Of a stretch of 64,000 bases of DNA, positions 54,258 to 64,000 are shown piece after piece (position 1 is the first letter of the stretch; each line of letters starts with the position of its first letter). The notes below the pieces were generated by a model. It was not told the DNA's origin. It saw only the letters and a program-made list of their open reading frames with translations, and ran no database searches. This DNA is from Prochlorococcus sp. AG-388-A01 (GTDB lineage Bacteria > Cyanobacteriota > Cyanobacteriia > PCC-6307 > Cyanobiaceae): assembly GCA_003279945.1 (NCBI GenBank), contig QCGK01000001.1:326213-390212 (forward strand). The letters are read 5' to 3'. The position numbers and the translations under genes were made by a program.

Positions 54258-55415
54258 TTAAGAACGAACCTGAACAGGCATAACTAGGTAAGTAAAAGAA
54301 TTAAGATTATCTTCTGGGACAAAAATAGCGGGTGTAGTTGAAAGATTACACTTTAAAAGTACATTTTCAGAAGCAATAACTTTTAAACCTTCTAAAAGAT
54401 ATCTAACGTTAAATGCAATATCAAAATCTTCTCCAGAGTAAGAAACAGGTATTGATTCCTTTGCATTTCCTATATCTTGAGCATCTGCACTTATTGAAGC
54501 TAAATCTGTATTATCCAATTTTATTTTTACAACACTACTCTGCTGATCAGCTAAAACAGCAATTCTTTCTAATGCGTCAATTAATTTTTTTGTATTGAAA
54601 TTAAAAATCTTAGAAAAAGTATCAGGAATTAATTGCGAATAATTCGGATAAGTACCTTCGAGTGTTCTTGTTGTAATTATTTGATTAGAAGAAATAAAAA
54701 CTACCTGGCCTTTATCATAAAAAAGCTTTATTGAATTTTCTGAGCTTCTCAAAGTTACTAATTTTTCAATTTCTCTTAATGATCTGGTTGGAATAGTTAC
54801 GGATAAATCATTTTCATTTGAAAGTAAATTATCTTTATTTTTAATATTTTCCTCGTTACCAGTTAATGCAACTGCCAATCTATGTCCGTCTGTAGAAGCA
54901 GATTCTAAATAATTTTGTTTAAAAGTAAAATTAACACCGGTAAGTAATTGTTTAGAATCATCATTACTGCTTGCAAAAATGGTAGTTTTTAGAGCCTTTA
55001 AAAAAGAACTAGGATCAATATTTAATGAAGTACCACTTTCAACAAATGGTAAATTTGGATAATCATCAGAAGGTATACCTTTAAGATTAAAAGAACCTCT
55101 ATCACTTTTTATCAAAATATTGTCTGAATTCTCATCTACTTCTAAAGAAACAGGCGTTTCATTAGGTAATTTGTTAACTATTTCTGATAACAGTTTCGAG
55201 GGGATGGTAATAGCTCCACTATTTTTAACAGTTGCATCGAAAGAAGTTTGAATTCCTAAATTTAAATCAAATCCTGTCAAACTAATCTTGTTTGTTCCTT
55301 GGTCAGCTGTTAAAAGTATATTTGCAAGAATTGGATGTGTTGGACGTGAAGCAACTGCTTTGCTTACTAACTGTATAGCGCTATTTAACTCATTTTGATT
55401 ACAAATAATCTCCAT
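54258..55415 (-). CDS. dnaN: DNA polymerase III beta subunit (sliding clamp)
   Basis: MEIICNQNELNSAIQLVSKAVASRPTHPILANILL; SASTDGHRLAVA; C-terminal FTYLVMPVQVRS. Confidence 0.98.
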   Translation of the reverse strand: MEIICNQNELNSAIQLVSKAVASRPTHPILANILLTADQGTNKISLTGFDLNLGIQTSFDATVKNSGAITIPSKLLSEIVNKLPNETPVSLEVDENSDNILIKSDRGSFNLKGIPSDDYPNLPFVESGTSLNIDPSSFLKALKTTIFASSNDDSKQLLTGVNFTFKQNYLESASTDGHRLAVALTGNEENIKNKDNLLSNENDLSVTIPTRSLREIEKLVTLRSSENSIKLFYDKGQVVFISSNQIITTRTLEGTYPNYSQLIPDTFSKIFNFNTKKLIDALERIAVLADQQSSVVKIKLDNTDLASISADAQDIGNAKESIPVSYSGEDFDIAFNVRYLLEGLKVIASENVLLKCNLSTTPAIFVPEDNLNSFTYLVMPVQVRS

Positions 55416-55753
55416 CTGGATTTGGAACTTTTTTTACATTCACAATATACTTTTTTCGTAAATTAAATTCAATAAACTTTTAAATTATCTTTTTCTAATA
55501 TAAAAAAAAATAAAGAGATAATTAATTAGTAGTAGTAGTTTTTGTGGAAACTGTGGAATTCTTGACTTAAAACTTTAGCTGACTTATTTTTCGAAGATTA
55601 AACAAAGTGGAAAAAATTTCTTAATTGTTAAGTAAAATTTTTTTGGCTGAATATATATAGAAGTATTAAACAAACTTAATTGTTTTTGGTTTGTTTTTCA
55701 ACAAAATAGATTTAGTTTTAATTGGTTTCCACAGACACTAATTTTTTTGGATT
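55416..55753. other. Putative oriC-like AT-rich spacer with DnaA-box-like sequences
   Basis: TGTGGAAAC 55543-55551, TGTGGAATT 55552-55560, AGTGGAAAA 55606-55614, GTTTCCACA 55725-55733; adjacent to dnaN. Confidence 0.4.
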
Positions 55754-56857
55754 TTAATATCCTAATATTTTGGTAATATTTTTTAACGAAGGTTCAATAT
55801 TTTTCCTGAAAATAGCATCATTATTTTCAATAGCGCAATCAGGGTCTTTCAAACCGTTGCCAGTTAGAACACACACAATAGTAGATTCTTTTTGAATTCT
55901 ATTTTTATTTTTAATCAGTCCAGCAACTGATGCTGCACTGGCAGGTTCACAAAAGACACCTTCTTTGGCCAAAATTTTATAAGCAGTGATTATTTCATCG
56001 TCTGTAACTGATTGAAAGTCTCCTTTACTCTCTTTTTTAACCTTTTTTGCTTTTTCTCTATTCACAGGATTCCCAATTCTTATTGCTGTTGCAATTGTTT
56101 CTGGATTTTTAACTATTATATTTTCAACTAATGGAGCAGAGCCCTCAGATTGAAAACCCATCATGATTGGTAATTTTAAAGGTTTTTTAATTTTTGAATA
56201 TTCCTTAAAACCCATCCAATAAGCAGTTATATTTCCTGCATTGCCCATGGGAATACATAGCCAATCCGGGGCAATACCTAGGTCGTCAATAATTTCAAAA
56301 GCTGCTGTCTTTTGGCCTTGTATTCTGTATGGATTAACAGAATTAACTAGCTCTATAGGATATTCTGAGGATAAATCTCTAACAATCTCAAGAGCTTTAT
56401 CAAAATTTCCATTAATAGATATTATTTCAGCTCCATACATCAAAGCTTGTGCAAGTTTTCCTTGTGCAACATATCCTTCTGGTATTAAAACATAAGGTTT
56501 TAATCCTCCTCTAGAAGCGTATGCAGCAGCAGCAGCAGAAGTATTCCCAGTACTTGCACAAATTACAGCATCACGGCCTTCTTCTTTTGCTTTGCTTATA
56601 GCCATAGTCATTCCACGATCTTTAAAAGAGCCAGTAGGATTTAGACCATCATATTTTAAAAAAACCTTTGTCCCATTACCGATTAAATTGCTAATTGACT
56701 CACTAAGAATTAGTGGAGTATTTCCTTCATTGAGAGAAATGATAGGAGTTTTTTGTGTAACCGGCAGATATTGTTTGTAAGCTTCGATTAGACCCGGCCA
56801 TCTTTTTTTTCTGTAATTAATACCTAGTTTGTTTTTGATTTTATTTACTAACAACAT
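55754..56857 (-). CDS. thrC: Threonine synthase
   Basis: [54 protein letters not shown]. Confidence 0.96.
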   Translation of the reverse strand: MLLVNKIKNKLGINYRKKRWPGLIEAYKQYLPVTQKTPIISLNEGNTPLILSESISNLIGNGTKVFLKYDGLNPTGSFKDRGMTMAISKAKEEGRDAVICASTGNTSAAAAAYASRGGLKPYVLIPEGYVAQGKLAQALMYGAEIISINGNFDKALEIVRDLSSEYPIELVNSVNPYRIQGQKTAAFEIIDDLGIAPDWLCIPMGNAGNITAYWMGFKEYSKIKKPLKLPIMMGFQSEGSAPLVENIIVKNPETIATAIRIGNPVNREKAKKVKKESKGDFQSVTDDEIITAYKILAKEGVFCEPASAASVAGLIKNKNRIQKESTIVCVLTGNGLKDPDCAIENNDAIFRKNIEPSLKNITKILGY

Positions 56858-56863
56858 GTTTGT

Positions 56864-57436
56864 TTAATTTGTTTTAATTTTTTCTAAAGGAGAATTTGTA
56901 AAAAAGTCTAATAATTCTGAAATTGATTCTACTTTATTCATAATTTTGCTTAAAGCATTGACATCTAGAATAACAGTTTTAGTTGGATATCCTTCAAAGA
57001 AATTTATTAAATTTATTTTCCCATTTCCTATTTTAATTCCTTGAATTACACTCGCTCTGAGGGCTAACATACCAGTTTTTTCATCATTAGCTCTAGTAGG
57101 ATGAATAATAGATGAAAGTCTTGTTAAAAAAACATTTCCAATCTCAGAATATACTAATTTGCTTGCAATTGTAATCGGGACTTCAAAATCTTTATTCAAC
57201 ACTGATCTGATTTCTTCATCGGAAGATCCAGTTGCATTTAAAATTCTTTTTAATTTGTTTGTTGAATTACCTTCTTCAGCAAAATTTTTTAATGAATTCA
57301 CTTTAATAGTTCTTGAAAATATGCTGTATACAATTTTAATTTCATCTGCAGAATTGGCTTTTGAAACATTAAAAAGTAACTGTGAACTTATAAAAATAAA
57401 AAATATTTTTATTATAAAATATTCATTAAATTTCAT
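56864..57436 (-). CDS. DUF1400-like (alpha/beta hydrolase-associated) domain protein with signal peptide
   Basis: Signal segment then ADEIKIVYSIFSRTIKVNSLKNFAEEG...LSSIIHPTRANDEKTGMLALRASVI...NFFEGYPTKTVILDV. Confidence 0.65.
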   Translation of the reverse strand: MKFNEYFIIKIFFIFISSQLLFNVSKANSADEIKIVYSIFSRTIKVNSLKNFAEEGNSTNKLKRILNATGSSDEEIRSVLNKDFEVPITIASKLVYSEIGNVFLTRLSSIIHPTRANDEKTGMLALRASVIQGIKIGNGKINLINFFEGYPTKTVILDVNALSKIMNKVESISELLDFFTNSPLEKIKTN

Positions 57437-57437
57437 C

Positions 57438-59294
57438 TTAGATATTTACACCAGCGGCAATTTTTACAAGTCTAATCATTCCTTTTTCTGTAACTTTTTT
57501 TGCAATTTTCATACTCATTTCTTTTGTATATGGCTCATTTATAAGTCTAGGAATTCTTTTAATAAAAATATCAATAGAGTAACCAGGTACTTTTTGTAAA
57601 ATTTCTAAAAAGTTTCGTAATGGCTCTATATAAATTATAAATTCACTTAAGTTGTTGTTTTCATTAGTTGTATTTAATTTGATTGAGCTTGGAAGGTAGT
57701 TATTTAAATTCTTCAATATTTTTAGACTAAGCAAATCTATTTGATTTGTTAAACTTTCAATTATTTCATTTCTAAGGAATCCTCCTTTTGGAGAAAAGAG
57801 AAGATTTATTACTTCATCTAAAAGCTTTTCCAAATCGATGTTTGTTTGTTTTGCTGCGTTAGAAAGAAGATCTTCTAAGCGATCCCACTTAAATTTTTTA
57901 TTATCGAAAAGCATTTCTTTCAAACTTTCTCTTAATTGTGGATCAGGATCTTCCATCAATCTTCTGGCAAAATATGGATAAGCTGCACCTAATATTTTAA
58001 AATTCGGATCTACGCTTAAAGCAATTCCCTCTAATGTCAGTAATGACCTAATTATTAGTGCATAATAAGGAGGTAGTCTGAAAGGGAATTTATACATAAC
58101 GCCAGACATATCGTCTGTGACGCTTTTAAAATCCATTTTTGAAACACCTTGTTCAACGGCATTAATAAAAACATCTTGAAATGCTGGAACTATGGGTTCA
58201 AGATTAACTTCTTCTGACAAAAATCCTAATTTTACAAAGTCTTGGGATAATTTATCAAAGTTTTTATTTACTAAATGTACAACTGCTTGTATTAAGCCGG
58301 ACCTAGAGTTTCTTGAAACTTCGCTCATCATTCCAAAATCTAGATAACATAATCTGCCATCACTTAAGGCTAATAAATTTCCTGGATGTGGGTCAGCATG
58401 AAAAAAGCCATGTTCTAAAAGTTGTTCTAAACTGCACTGCACTCCTATCTCGATCATCTTGTCAGGGTCGATTCCTAATTTTTTTACATCTTCTAAATTA
58501 GTTAATTTCGTGCCGTCGATCCATTCCATTGTTAATACTCTTCTTGATGTTATTTCTTTATAAATTTTTGGTACGGCAATCATTTCGTTATGTTTATGCA
58601 TATTCCTGAATTTTTCTGCATTTTCAGCTTCGTTTAAGTAATCCATCTCTTCAAAAACTCTTTTGCCTAATTCATCAATTAATGCTACGAGATCGCTTCT
58701 TATCAATCCAATATTGTTTTTTAGCCAATAAGCAATATTTCTTACTATGTAAAGGTCTAAGGTTATTTGTTCTCTTAAACCTGGTCTTTGGACTTTAACA
58801 GCAACTACTTTTTTATTCTTTAATTTAGCTTTATGAACTTGGCCTAGAGAAGCAGCAGAAATTGGCTCTTTATCAATCTCTAAAAAAATTTCATCTATTT
58901 TGGATCCCAAATCTTCTTCTATCAACTCCATCGCTTTATCACCATTAAATCCAGGTAGTTGATCTTGCAATTCAGATAATTCTTCCAAAAGAATTCCTGG
59001 AATAATATCTGGTCTTGTAGATAAAGCTTGACCTGCTTTAACAAATGCAGGTCCTAATTCTACTAATAAATTTGTTAATTCTTTTGCTCTAAATCTTGCT
59101 TGCGCTTTATTCTTTAATCTACCAGTTAATTTATCCCACCCAACAGAAAATATGTAGCCAAAAATAGGTATCAGTGTTTGCCAAAGTCTTTTTAAAAGTC
59201 TTTTTGGATTTTTTTTATAAATTTTAGAAATCGTATCTGGATCATAATCTAGTAGTCCAGACACTTCTATAAAATCAGTAAAATCTTCTTTCAT
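57438..59294 (-). CDS. ABC1/UbiB-family atypical kinase
   Basis: LGPAFVKAGQALSTRPDIIPGILLEELSELQDQLP; AASLGQVHKAKL; GFFHADPHPGNLLALSDGRLCYLDFGMM. Confidence 0.95.
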   Translation of the reverse strand: MKEDFTDFIEVSGLLDYDPDTISKIYKKNPKRLLKRLWQTLIPIFGYIFSVGWDKLTGRLKNKAQARFRAKELTNLLVELGPAFVKAGQALSTRPDIIPGILLEELSELQDQLPGFNGDKAMELIEEDLGSKIDEIFLEIDKEPISAASLGQVHKAKLKNKKVVAVKVQRPGLREQITLDLYIVRNIAYWLKNNIGLIRSDLVALIDELGKRVFEEMDYLNEAENAEKFRNMHKHNEMIAVPKIYKEITSRRVLTMEWIDGTKLTNLEDVKKLGIDPDKMIEIGVQCSLEQLLEHGFFHADPHPGNLLALSDGRLCYLDFGMMSEVSRNSRSGLIQAVVHLVNKNFDKLSQDFVKLGFLSEEVNLEPIVPAFQDVFINAVEQGVSKMDFKSVTDDMSGVMYKFPFRLPPYYALIIRSLLTLEGIALSVDPNFKILGAAYPYFARRLMEDPDPQLRESLKEMLFDNKKFKWDRLEDLLSNAAKQTNIDLEKLLDEVINLLFSPKGGFLRNEIIESLTNQIDLLSLKILKNLNNYLPSSIKLNTTNENNNLSEFIIYIEPLRNFLEILQKVPGYSIDIFIKRIPRLINEPYTKEMSMKIAKKVTEKGMIRLVKIAAGVNI

Positions 59295-59362
59295 GACTTT
59301 ATATATTAAAAACCTTTATTTTTTTAAAAAAGAAGTTAATTTTTTTATATGGAAGATTTATC

Positions 59363-61042
59363 ATGTTAATACAATTAAAAATAGAAAACATTGCCTTAAT
59401 TGAAATTATAGAAATTAATTTCGAAAAAGGTTTGAATATCATAACTGGAGATTCAGGTAGTGGAAAATCTTTAATTTTAGATTCTTTAAATGTATTGTTT
59501 GGTGGAACTAATATACCTTTAAAACATTTAATACGTCCAGGAAAAGATTATTGTGTTATCGAGGCAAAATTCTCTTCTTCCTATCAAATTAACAATTGGT
59601 TAATTAGTAAAGGCTTTGAAACAAGTTGCTCAGAACTTAAAGTTAAAAGAAAATCCTATATAAAAAATAATAAAATTTTATCTAAATATACCCTTAACAA
59701 TTTATCTATTAATAAACAATCTTTGGAAGAACTTGGAGGACTTTTGATAGATTTTGCGGGTCAATCAGATAGTTTTTTATTTGATTCACAAGATAAGAGG
59801 AGATTAATTATTGATGATTTATGTTCGCAAGACTTCAAAGACATTAGTTCAAAGATTAAAAGTTTATGGGGGGAAAGTCAGCTTTTAAACGAATTACTGA
59901 ATGAAAAAATATTGTCTTCTAAGAAAGAAGAAGAAAAAAACTTAGTAATGAAACAAATGTTGAAGAGTTTAGAGGAGGCTAACTTAAATTCCAGTGAAGA
60001 AATCTTAGAATTAGAGTCACAACAAAATAAACTTGTAAATAATCTCGAAATAAATAATTCAATTCAATCATCTTTAGATAATCTAAATAAATTTAGTCAT
60101 GATGAACCATCAGTTACTTTTTTGATTAATCAATCAATAAAAAATTTAAATAGAACAGCAGATTTAGATCTGAAAATTCAAAATTTTAGAGAAAAGTTAT
60201 CAAATATACAAACTGATGTTGAAGATTTAATTTTTTCTCTAAATTCTTATATGCAAGAAATAGATAATTACGAAACTCATCTTTCAGAAATACAAGAAAG
60301 ATTATATTTTTTAAAAAACTTGGAGAGAACTTTTTCAATGAATTTACCACAACTAATTCAGAGACGAGATGAATTAAAGACATATTTTTTAAAAAATAAT
60401 CAAGAGAATGAGATTTGTAATATCGAAGATCAAATCAAAAACTTACAAATCAAGTTGAGCTCTTTATTTGTTATGCAATCTACTGAAAGAAAAAAAGTTG
60501 CTAAACATTTACAAGATTCAGTAATTTCAATTTTAAGAAATTTAGGATTAGAAAATGCAAATTTTTCAATTCAATTTTCCGAATGTAAACCTTCTGGCTA
60601 TGGAATTGATAATGTAAACTTTTTGTTTTCGGCAAATCCTGACCAGCAGCTTGCTCCTTTATCAAATGTTATCTCTGGTGGAGAAATGTCAAGATTTTTA
60701 TTAGCTATTAAATCAAGTATTTCGAAAAAGCCAAATACTTTTTTTTTAGATGAAATTGATAATGGTTTAAGTGGTAAATCTTTATTTTCTTTAGTTGAGC
60801 TAATAAAAGAAATTGCTAGAAATCAGCAGATTTTATGTATTACACATCAGCCTTTTTTAGCTGCTGGAGGATTAGCTCACTTCAAAGTTAATAAAAACGT
60901 AATTGATGGTATAACTTATACTTCAATATCAAAATTAACTACAAAACAACAAAGAAAACATGAATTAATAGAACTCATTGGTGGAGGTTCTGGAGAAGCA
61001 AATGATTATGCTTCTAGACTTCTTGAAAGAGCAGCAGCGTAA
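59363..61042 (+). CDS. recN: DNA repair protein RecN
   Basis: ENIALIEIIEINFEKGLNIITGDSGSGKSLILDSL; VISGGEMSRFLLAIK; FFLDEIDNGLSGKS. Confidence 0.95.
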   Translation: MLIQLKIENIALIEIIEINFEKGLNIITGDSGSGKSLILDSLNVLFGGTNIPLKHLIRPGKDYCVIEAKFSSSYQINNWLISKGFETSCSELKVKRKSYIKNNKILSKYTLNNLSINKQSLEELGGLLIDFAGQSDSFLFDSQDKRRLIIDDLCSQDFKDISSKIKSLWGESQLLNELLNEKILSSKKEEEKNLVMKQMLKSLEEANLNSSEEILELESQQNKLVNNLEINNSIQSSLDNLNKFSHDEPSVTFLINQSIKNLNRTADLDLKIQNFREKLSNIQTDVEDLIFSLNSYMQEIDNYETHLSEIQERLYFLKNLERTFSMNLPQLIQRRDELKTYFLKNNQENEICNIEDQIKNLQIKLSSLFVMQSTERKKVAKHLQDSVISILRNLGLENANFSIQFSECKPSGYGIDNVNFLFSANPDQQLAPLSNVISGGEMSRFLLAIKSSISKKPNTFFLDEIDNGLSGKSLFSLVELIKEIARNQQILCITHQPFLAAGGLAHFKVNKNVIDGITYTSISKLTTKQQRKHELIELIGGGSGEANDYASRLLERAAA

Positions 61043-61095
61043 AACATAAAAAATTCCACTATAATGGTCTTTTTAAATCATAAATAGATTTAAAC

Positions 61096-63999
61096 ATGGT
61101 TATTAAAATTAATAATAGTTTTGAAGAAGATAATGCAATCAATATTAGAGGAGCTCGTCAGCATAATTTAAAAAATATTGACCTTTCTCTACCTAGGAAT
61201 AAATTTATAGTTTTTACGGGTGTAAGCGGAAGTGGTAAAAGTTCTTTAGCATTCGATACAATTTTCGCTGAAGGTCAAAGAAGATATGTTGAGAGTCTTT
61301 CAGCATACGCAAGGCAATTTTTGGGTCAAGTAGATAAACCAGACGTTGACAATATTGAGGGCTTATCACCTGCTATTTCAATTGATCAAAAATCTACAAG
61401 TCATAATCCAAGATCAACAGTTGGTACTGTAACAGAGATACAAGATTATCTAAGATTACTATTTGGTCGTGCTGGCGAGCCGCATTGTCATCACTGTGGG
61501 ATTCCAATTGCGCCTCAAACAATTGATGAAATGGTTGATCAAATTCTTCTATTGCCAGAGGGTACTAGGTATCAATTGTTAGCACCTGTTGTAAGAGGGA
61601 AGAAAGGAACTCATACAAAGTTAATAAGTGGACTAGCTGCAGAGGGCTTTGCAAGGGTAAGAATTAATGGAGAGGTGAGAGATTTAGCTGATAGTATTGA
61701 ATTAGATAAAAATCAAATTCATAATATTGAGGTTGTAGTTGATAGATTAATCGCAAGGGAAGGAATACAAGAAAGATTAAATGACTCTTTACAAACTTGT
61801 CTCAAAAGAGGTGATGGATTAGCAATAGTAGAAGTTGTTCCCAAAAAAGGAGAAAATTTACCTCCCAATTTAGAAAGAGAAAAATTATATTCAGAAAATT
61901 ATGCTTGTCCTGTACATGGTTCTATTGTAGAAGAACTTTCTCCTAGATTATTTTCCTTTAACAGCCCATATGGTGCCTGTCCAGATTGTCATGGTATTGG
62001 TTATTTAAAAAAATTTACTGCAGATAGAGTTATACCAGATAAAACATTACCTGTTTATGCTGCAATAGCGCCTTGGAGTGAAAAAGATAATACTTATTAT
62101 TTTTCATTACTATATTCTGTTGGACAAGCTTATGGTTTTGAATTAAAAACTCCTTGGAAAGATTTAAGTGATTTGCAAAAAAATGTTCTACTGTTTGGCT
62201 CAGATAAACCAATATTAATTCAAGCTGATAGTCGTTTTAAAACTTCTAGTGGTTTTGAAAGGCCATTTGAAGGAATTTTACCAATTCTAGAAAGGCAATT
62301 TAAAGAAGCTAGTGGAGAATCTGTTAAACAAAAATTAGAAAAGTATTTGGAATTGGTCCCATGTAAGACATGTTCTGGGAAAAGACTAAGACCTGAAGCT
62401 TTGGCAGTTAAAATTGGTCCTTACAACATAACTGATTTAACTTCAATAAGCGTTTCTGAAACATTAACTCATGTCGAGCGAATCATGGGGTTAGGCAAGT
62501 CTAATAAGGAAAATATATCTTTATCAGAAAAACAAAAACAGATAGGTGAATTAGTTTTAAAAGAGATTCGTTTACGTTTGAAGTTTTTAATCAATGTAGG
62601 TTTAGATTACTTAACTTTAGATAGGCCAGCCATGACTTTGTCAGGTGGAGAGGCTCAACGTATTAGATTAGCTACACAAATAGGTGCAGGTCTTACTGGT
62701 GTTTTATATGTATTAGATGAGCCAAGTATTGGTTTACATCAGAGAGATAATGACAGATTATTAGCAACATTAAAAAGCTTAAGAGATTTAGGAAATACTT
62801 TGGTTGTTGTTGAACATGATGAAGATACTATGAAATCTGCCGATTATTTAGTAGACATAGGTCCAGGAGCAGGGGTTTATGGTGGGGAAATTATTGCTAA
62901 GGGATCTTATCAAGATGTCCTGAAATCAGAGAGGTCACTAACTGGAGCTTATCTTAGTGGCAGAAAGTCAATTCCTACTCCAAAAGAACGTAGATCATCT
63001 GTAAAAAAAAGTTTAATTTTGAATAATTGTTCTAAAAATAATCTACAAAATATATCTGTAGAATTCCCTTTAGGAAGATTAGTTTCAGTAACTGGAGTAA
63101 GTGGTAGTGGAAAAAGTACCTTGATAAATGAATTACTTTACCCTGCTTTATGTCATTCTCTAGGATTAAAAGTTCCTTTTCCTCAAGGGGTAAATGAGCT
63201 AAAAGGTATAAAGGCTATTGATAAAGTCATAGTTATTGATCAATCTCCAATAGGGAGAACACCAAGGTCAAACCCTGCTACTTATACAGGTGCTTTTGAT
63301 CCTATAAGGCAAATATTTACTGCCACAGTGGAAGCAAAAGCAAGGGGTTATCAGGCTGGCCAATTTAGCTTTAATGTTAAAGGAGGAAGATGTGAAGCGT
63401 GTAAAGGACAGGGAGTTAATGTTATCGAAATGAATTTTTTACCTGATGTGTATGTGCAGTGTGAAGTTTGCAAGGGAGCTCGTTTTAATAGAGAAACTCT
63501 TCAAGTTAAATATAAGGGTTTTAATATATCAGATGTTTTAGAGATGACTGTTGAACAAGCTGCAGAAACTTTTTCTGCTATACCTCAAGCAGCTGATAGA
63601 TTATCCACATTGGTAGACGTGGGTTTAGGATATGTCAAATTAGGTCAACCAGCCCCTACATTATCTGGTGGAGAGGCTCAAAGAGTTAAGTTGGCTACGG
63701 AATTATCAAAAAGGGCTACTGGAAAAACTTTATACTTAATTGATGAACCAACTACAGGTTTAAGTTTTTATGATGTTCACAAACTAATGGATGTAATACA
63801 ACGTTTGGTAGATAAAGGTAATTCTGTAATTGTTATTGAACATAATTTAGATGTAATTAGATGTTCGGATTGGATTATTGATTTAGGACCTGATGGAGGC
63901 GATAAAGGTGGCAAAATTATTGCAGAAGGTATTCCTGAGGATGTAGCTAAACATCCCACTAGTCATACAGCAAAATATCTTAAAAAGATTCTTAAATAA
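61096..63999 (+). CDS. uvrA: Excinuclease ABC subunit A
   Basis: IRGARQHNLKNIDLSLPRNKFIVFTGVSGSGKSSLAFDTIFAEGQRRYVESLSAYARQFL; second ATPase SVTGVSGSGKSTLIN; LSGGEAQR twice. Confidence 0.98.
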   Translation: MVIKINNSFEEDNAINIRGARQHNLKNIDLSLPRNKFIVFTGVSGSGKSSLAFDTIFAEGQRRYVESLSAYARQFLGQVDKPDVDNIEGLSPAISIDQKSTSHNPRSTVGTVTEIQDYLRLLFGRAGEPHCHHCGIPIAPQTIDEMVDQILLLPEGTRYQLLAPVVRGKKGTHTKLISGLAAEGFARVRINGEVRDLADSIELDKNQIHNIEVVVDRLIAREGIQERLNDSLQTCLKRGDGLAIVEVVPKKGENLPPNLEREKLYSENYACPVHGSIVEELSPRLFSFNSPYGACPDCHGIGYLKKFTADRVIPDKTLPVYAAIAPWSEKDNTYYFSLLYSVGQAYGFELKTPWKDLSDLQKNVLLFGSDKPILIQADSRFKTSSGFERPFEGILPILERQFKEASGESVKQKLEKYLELVPCKTCSGKRLRPEALAVKIGPYNITDLTSISVSETLTHVERIMGLGKSNKENISLSEKQKQIGELVLKEIRLRLKFLINVGLDYLTLDRPAMTLSGGEAQRIRLATQIGAGLTGVLYVLDEPSIGLHQRDNDRLLATLKSLRDLGNTLVVVEHDEDTMKSADYLVDIGPGAGVYGGEIIAKGSYQDVLKSERSLTGAYLSGRKSIPTPKERRSSVKKSLILNNCSKNNLQNISVEFPLGRLVSVTGVSGSGKSTLINELLYPALCHSLGLKVPFPQGVNELKGIKAIDKVIVIDQSPIGRTPRSNPATYTGAFDPIRQIFTATVEAKARGYQAGQFSFNVKGGRCEACKGQGVNVIEMNFLPDVYVQCEVCKGARFNRETLQVKYKGFNISDVLEMTVEQAAETFSAIPQAADRLSTLVDVGLGYVKLGQPAPTLSGGEAQRVKLATELSKRATGKTLYLIDEPTTGLSFYDVHKLMDVIQRLVDKGNSVIVIEHNLDVIRCSDWIIDLGPDGGDKGGKIIAEGIPEDVAKHPTSHTAKYLKKILK

Positions 64000-64000
64000 A

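Noticed and set aside
55416-55753. tRNA or other structured RNA in the dnaN-thrC spacer
   Set aside because: No cloverleaf or TPsiC-like GTTCRANYC arm seen; DnaA-box-like content fits better.
57159-57599. 146-aa + strand ORF
   Set aside because: Antisense to the DUF1400-like and UbiB-family genes; composition is that of reverse-complemented coding sequence.

Overview
The window is AT-rich and gene-dense. Protein families and gene order (dnaN / PRC-barrel / purL / purF / topoisomerase A / TPR / queG / DUF502 / nusB / ftsY / RsbU-like / argH / RRM / dus / msrB / grpE / dnaJ ... pdxA ... cbiD / guaA ... two flavodiiron proteins / alaS / speA / ndk / gatB / coaE) match a high-light-type Prochlorococcus chromosome near the replication-origin side, presented in reverse orientation. 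Most of it is ordinary core genome. The main accessory region is 16.85-19.23 kb, directly downstream of guaA. It is flanked by an imperfect direct repeat of the guaA 3' end (16862-16910 and 19185-19233, 41/49 identical by eye); the distal copy still encodes a GTIEWE-stop tail. The interval holds a small orphan ORF, a truncated endonuclease/exonuclease/phosphatase fragment, two TPR-type paralogs sharing a near-identical 118-nt 5' cassette, and two families of 11-bp-spaced short direct repeats. One of these families lies immediately next to the guaA-proximal repeat. I read this as a decayed genomic island integrated at the guaA 3' end, with no integrase left in the interval. Other notable items are a Cas4/RecB-like PD-(D/E)XK nuclease with no CRISPR, a flavodiiron pair with one ligand-degenerate member, a topoisomerase A subunit with an unusual QRDR residue and no GyrA box, in-frame tandem repeats in ftsY and an RRM protein, and a putative DnaA-box-containing spacer between dnaN and thrC. 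No tRNA, rRNA or CRISPR was recognised.
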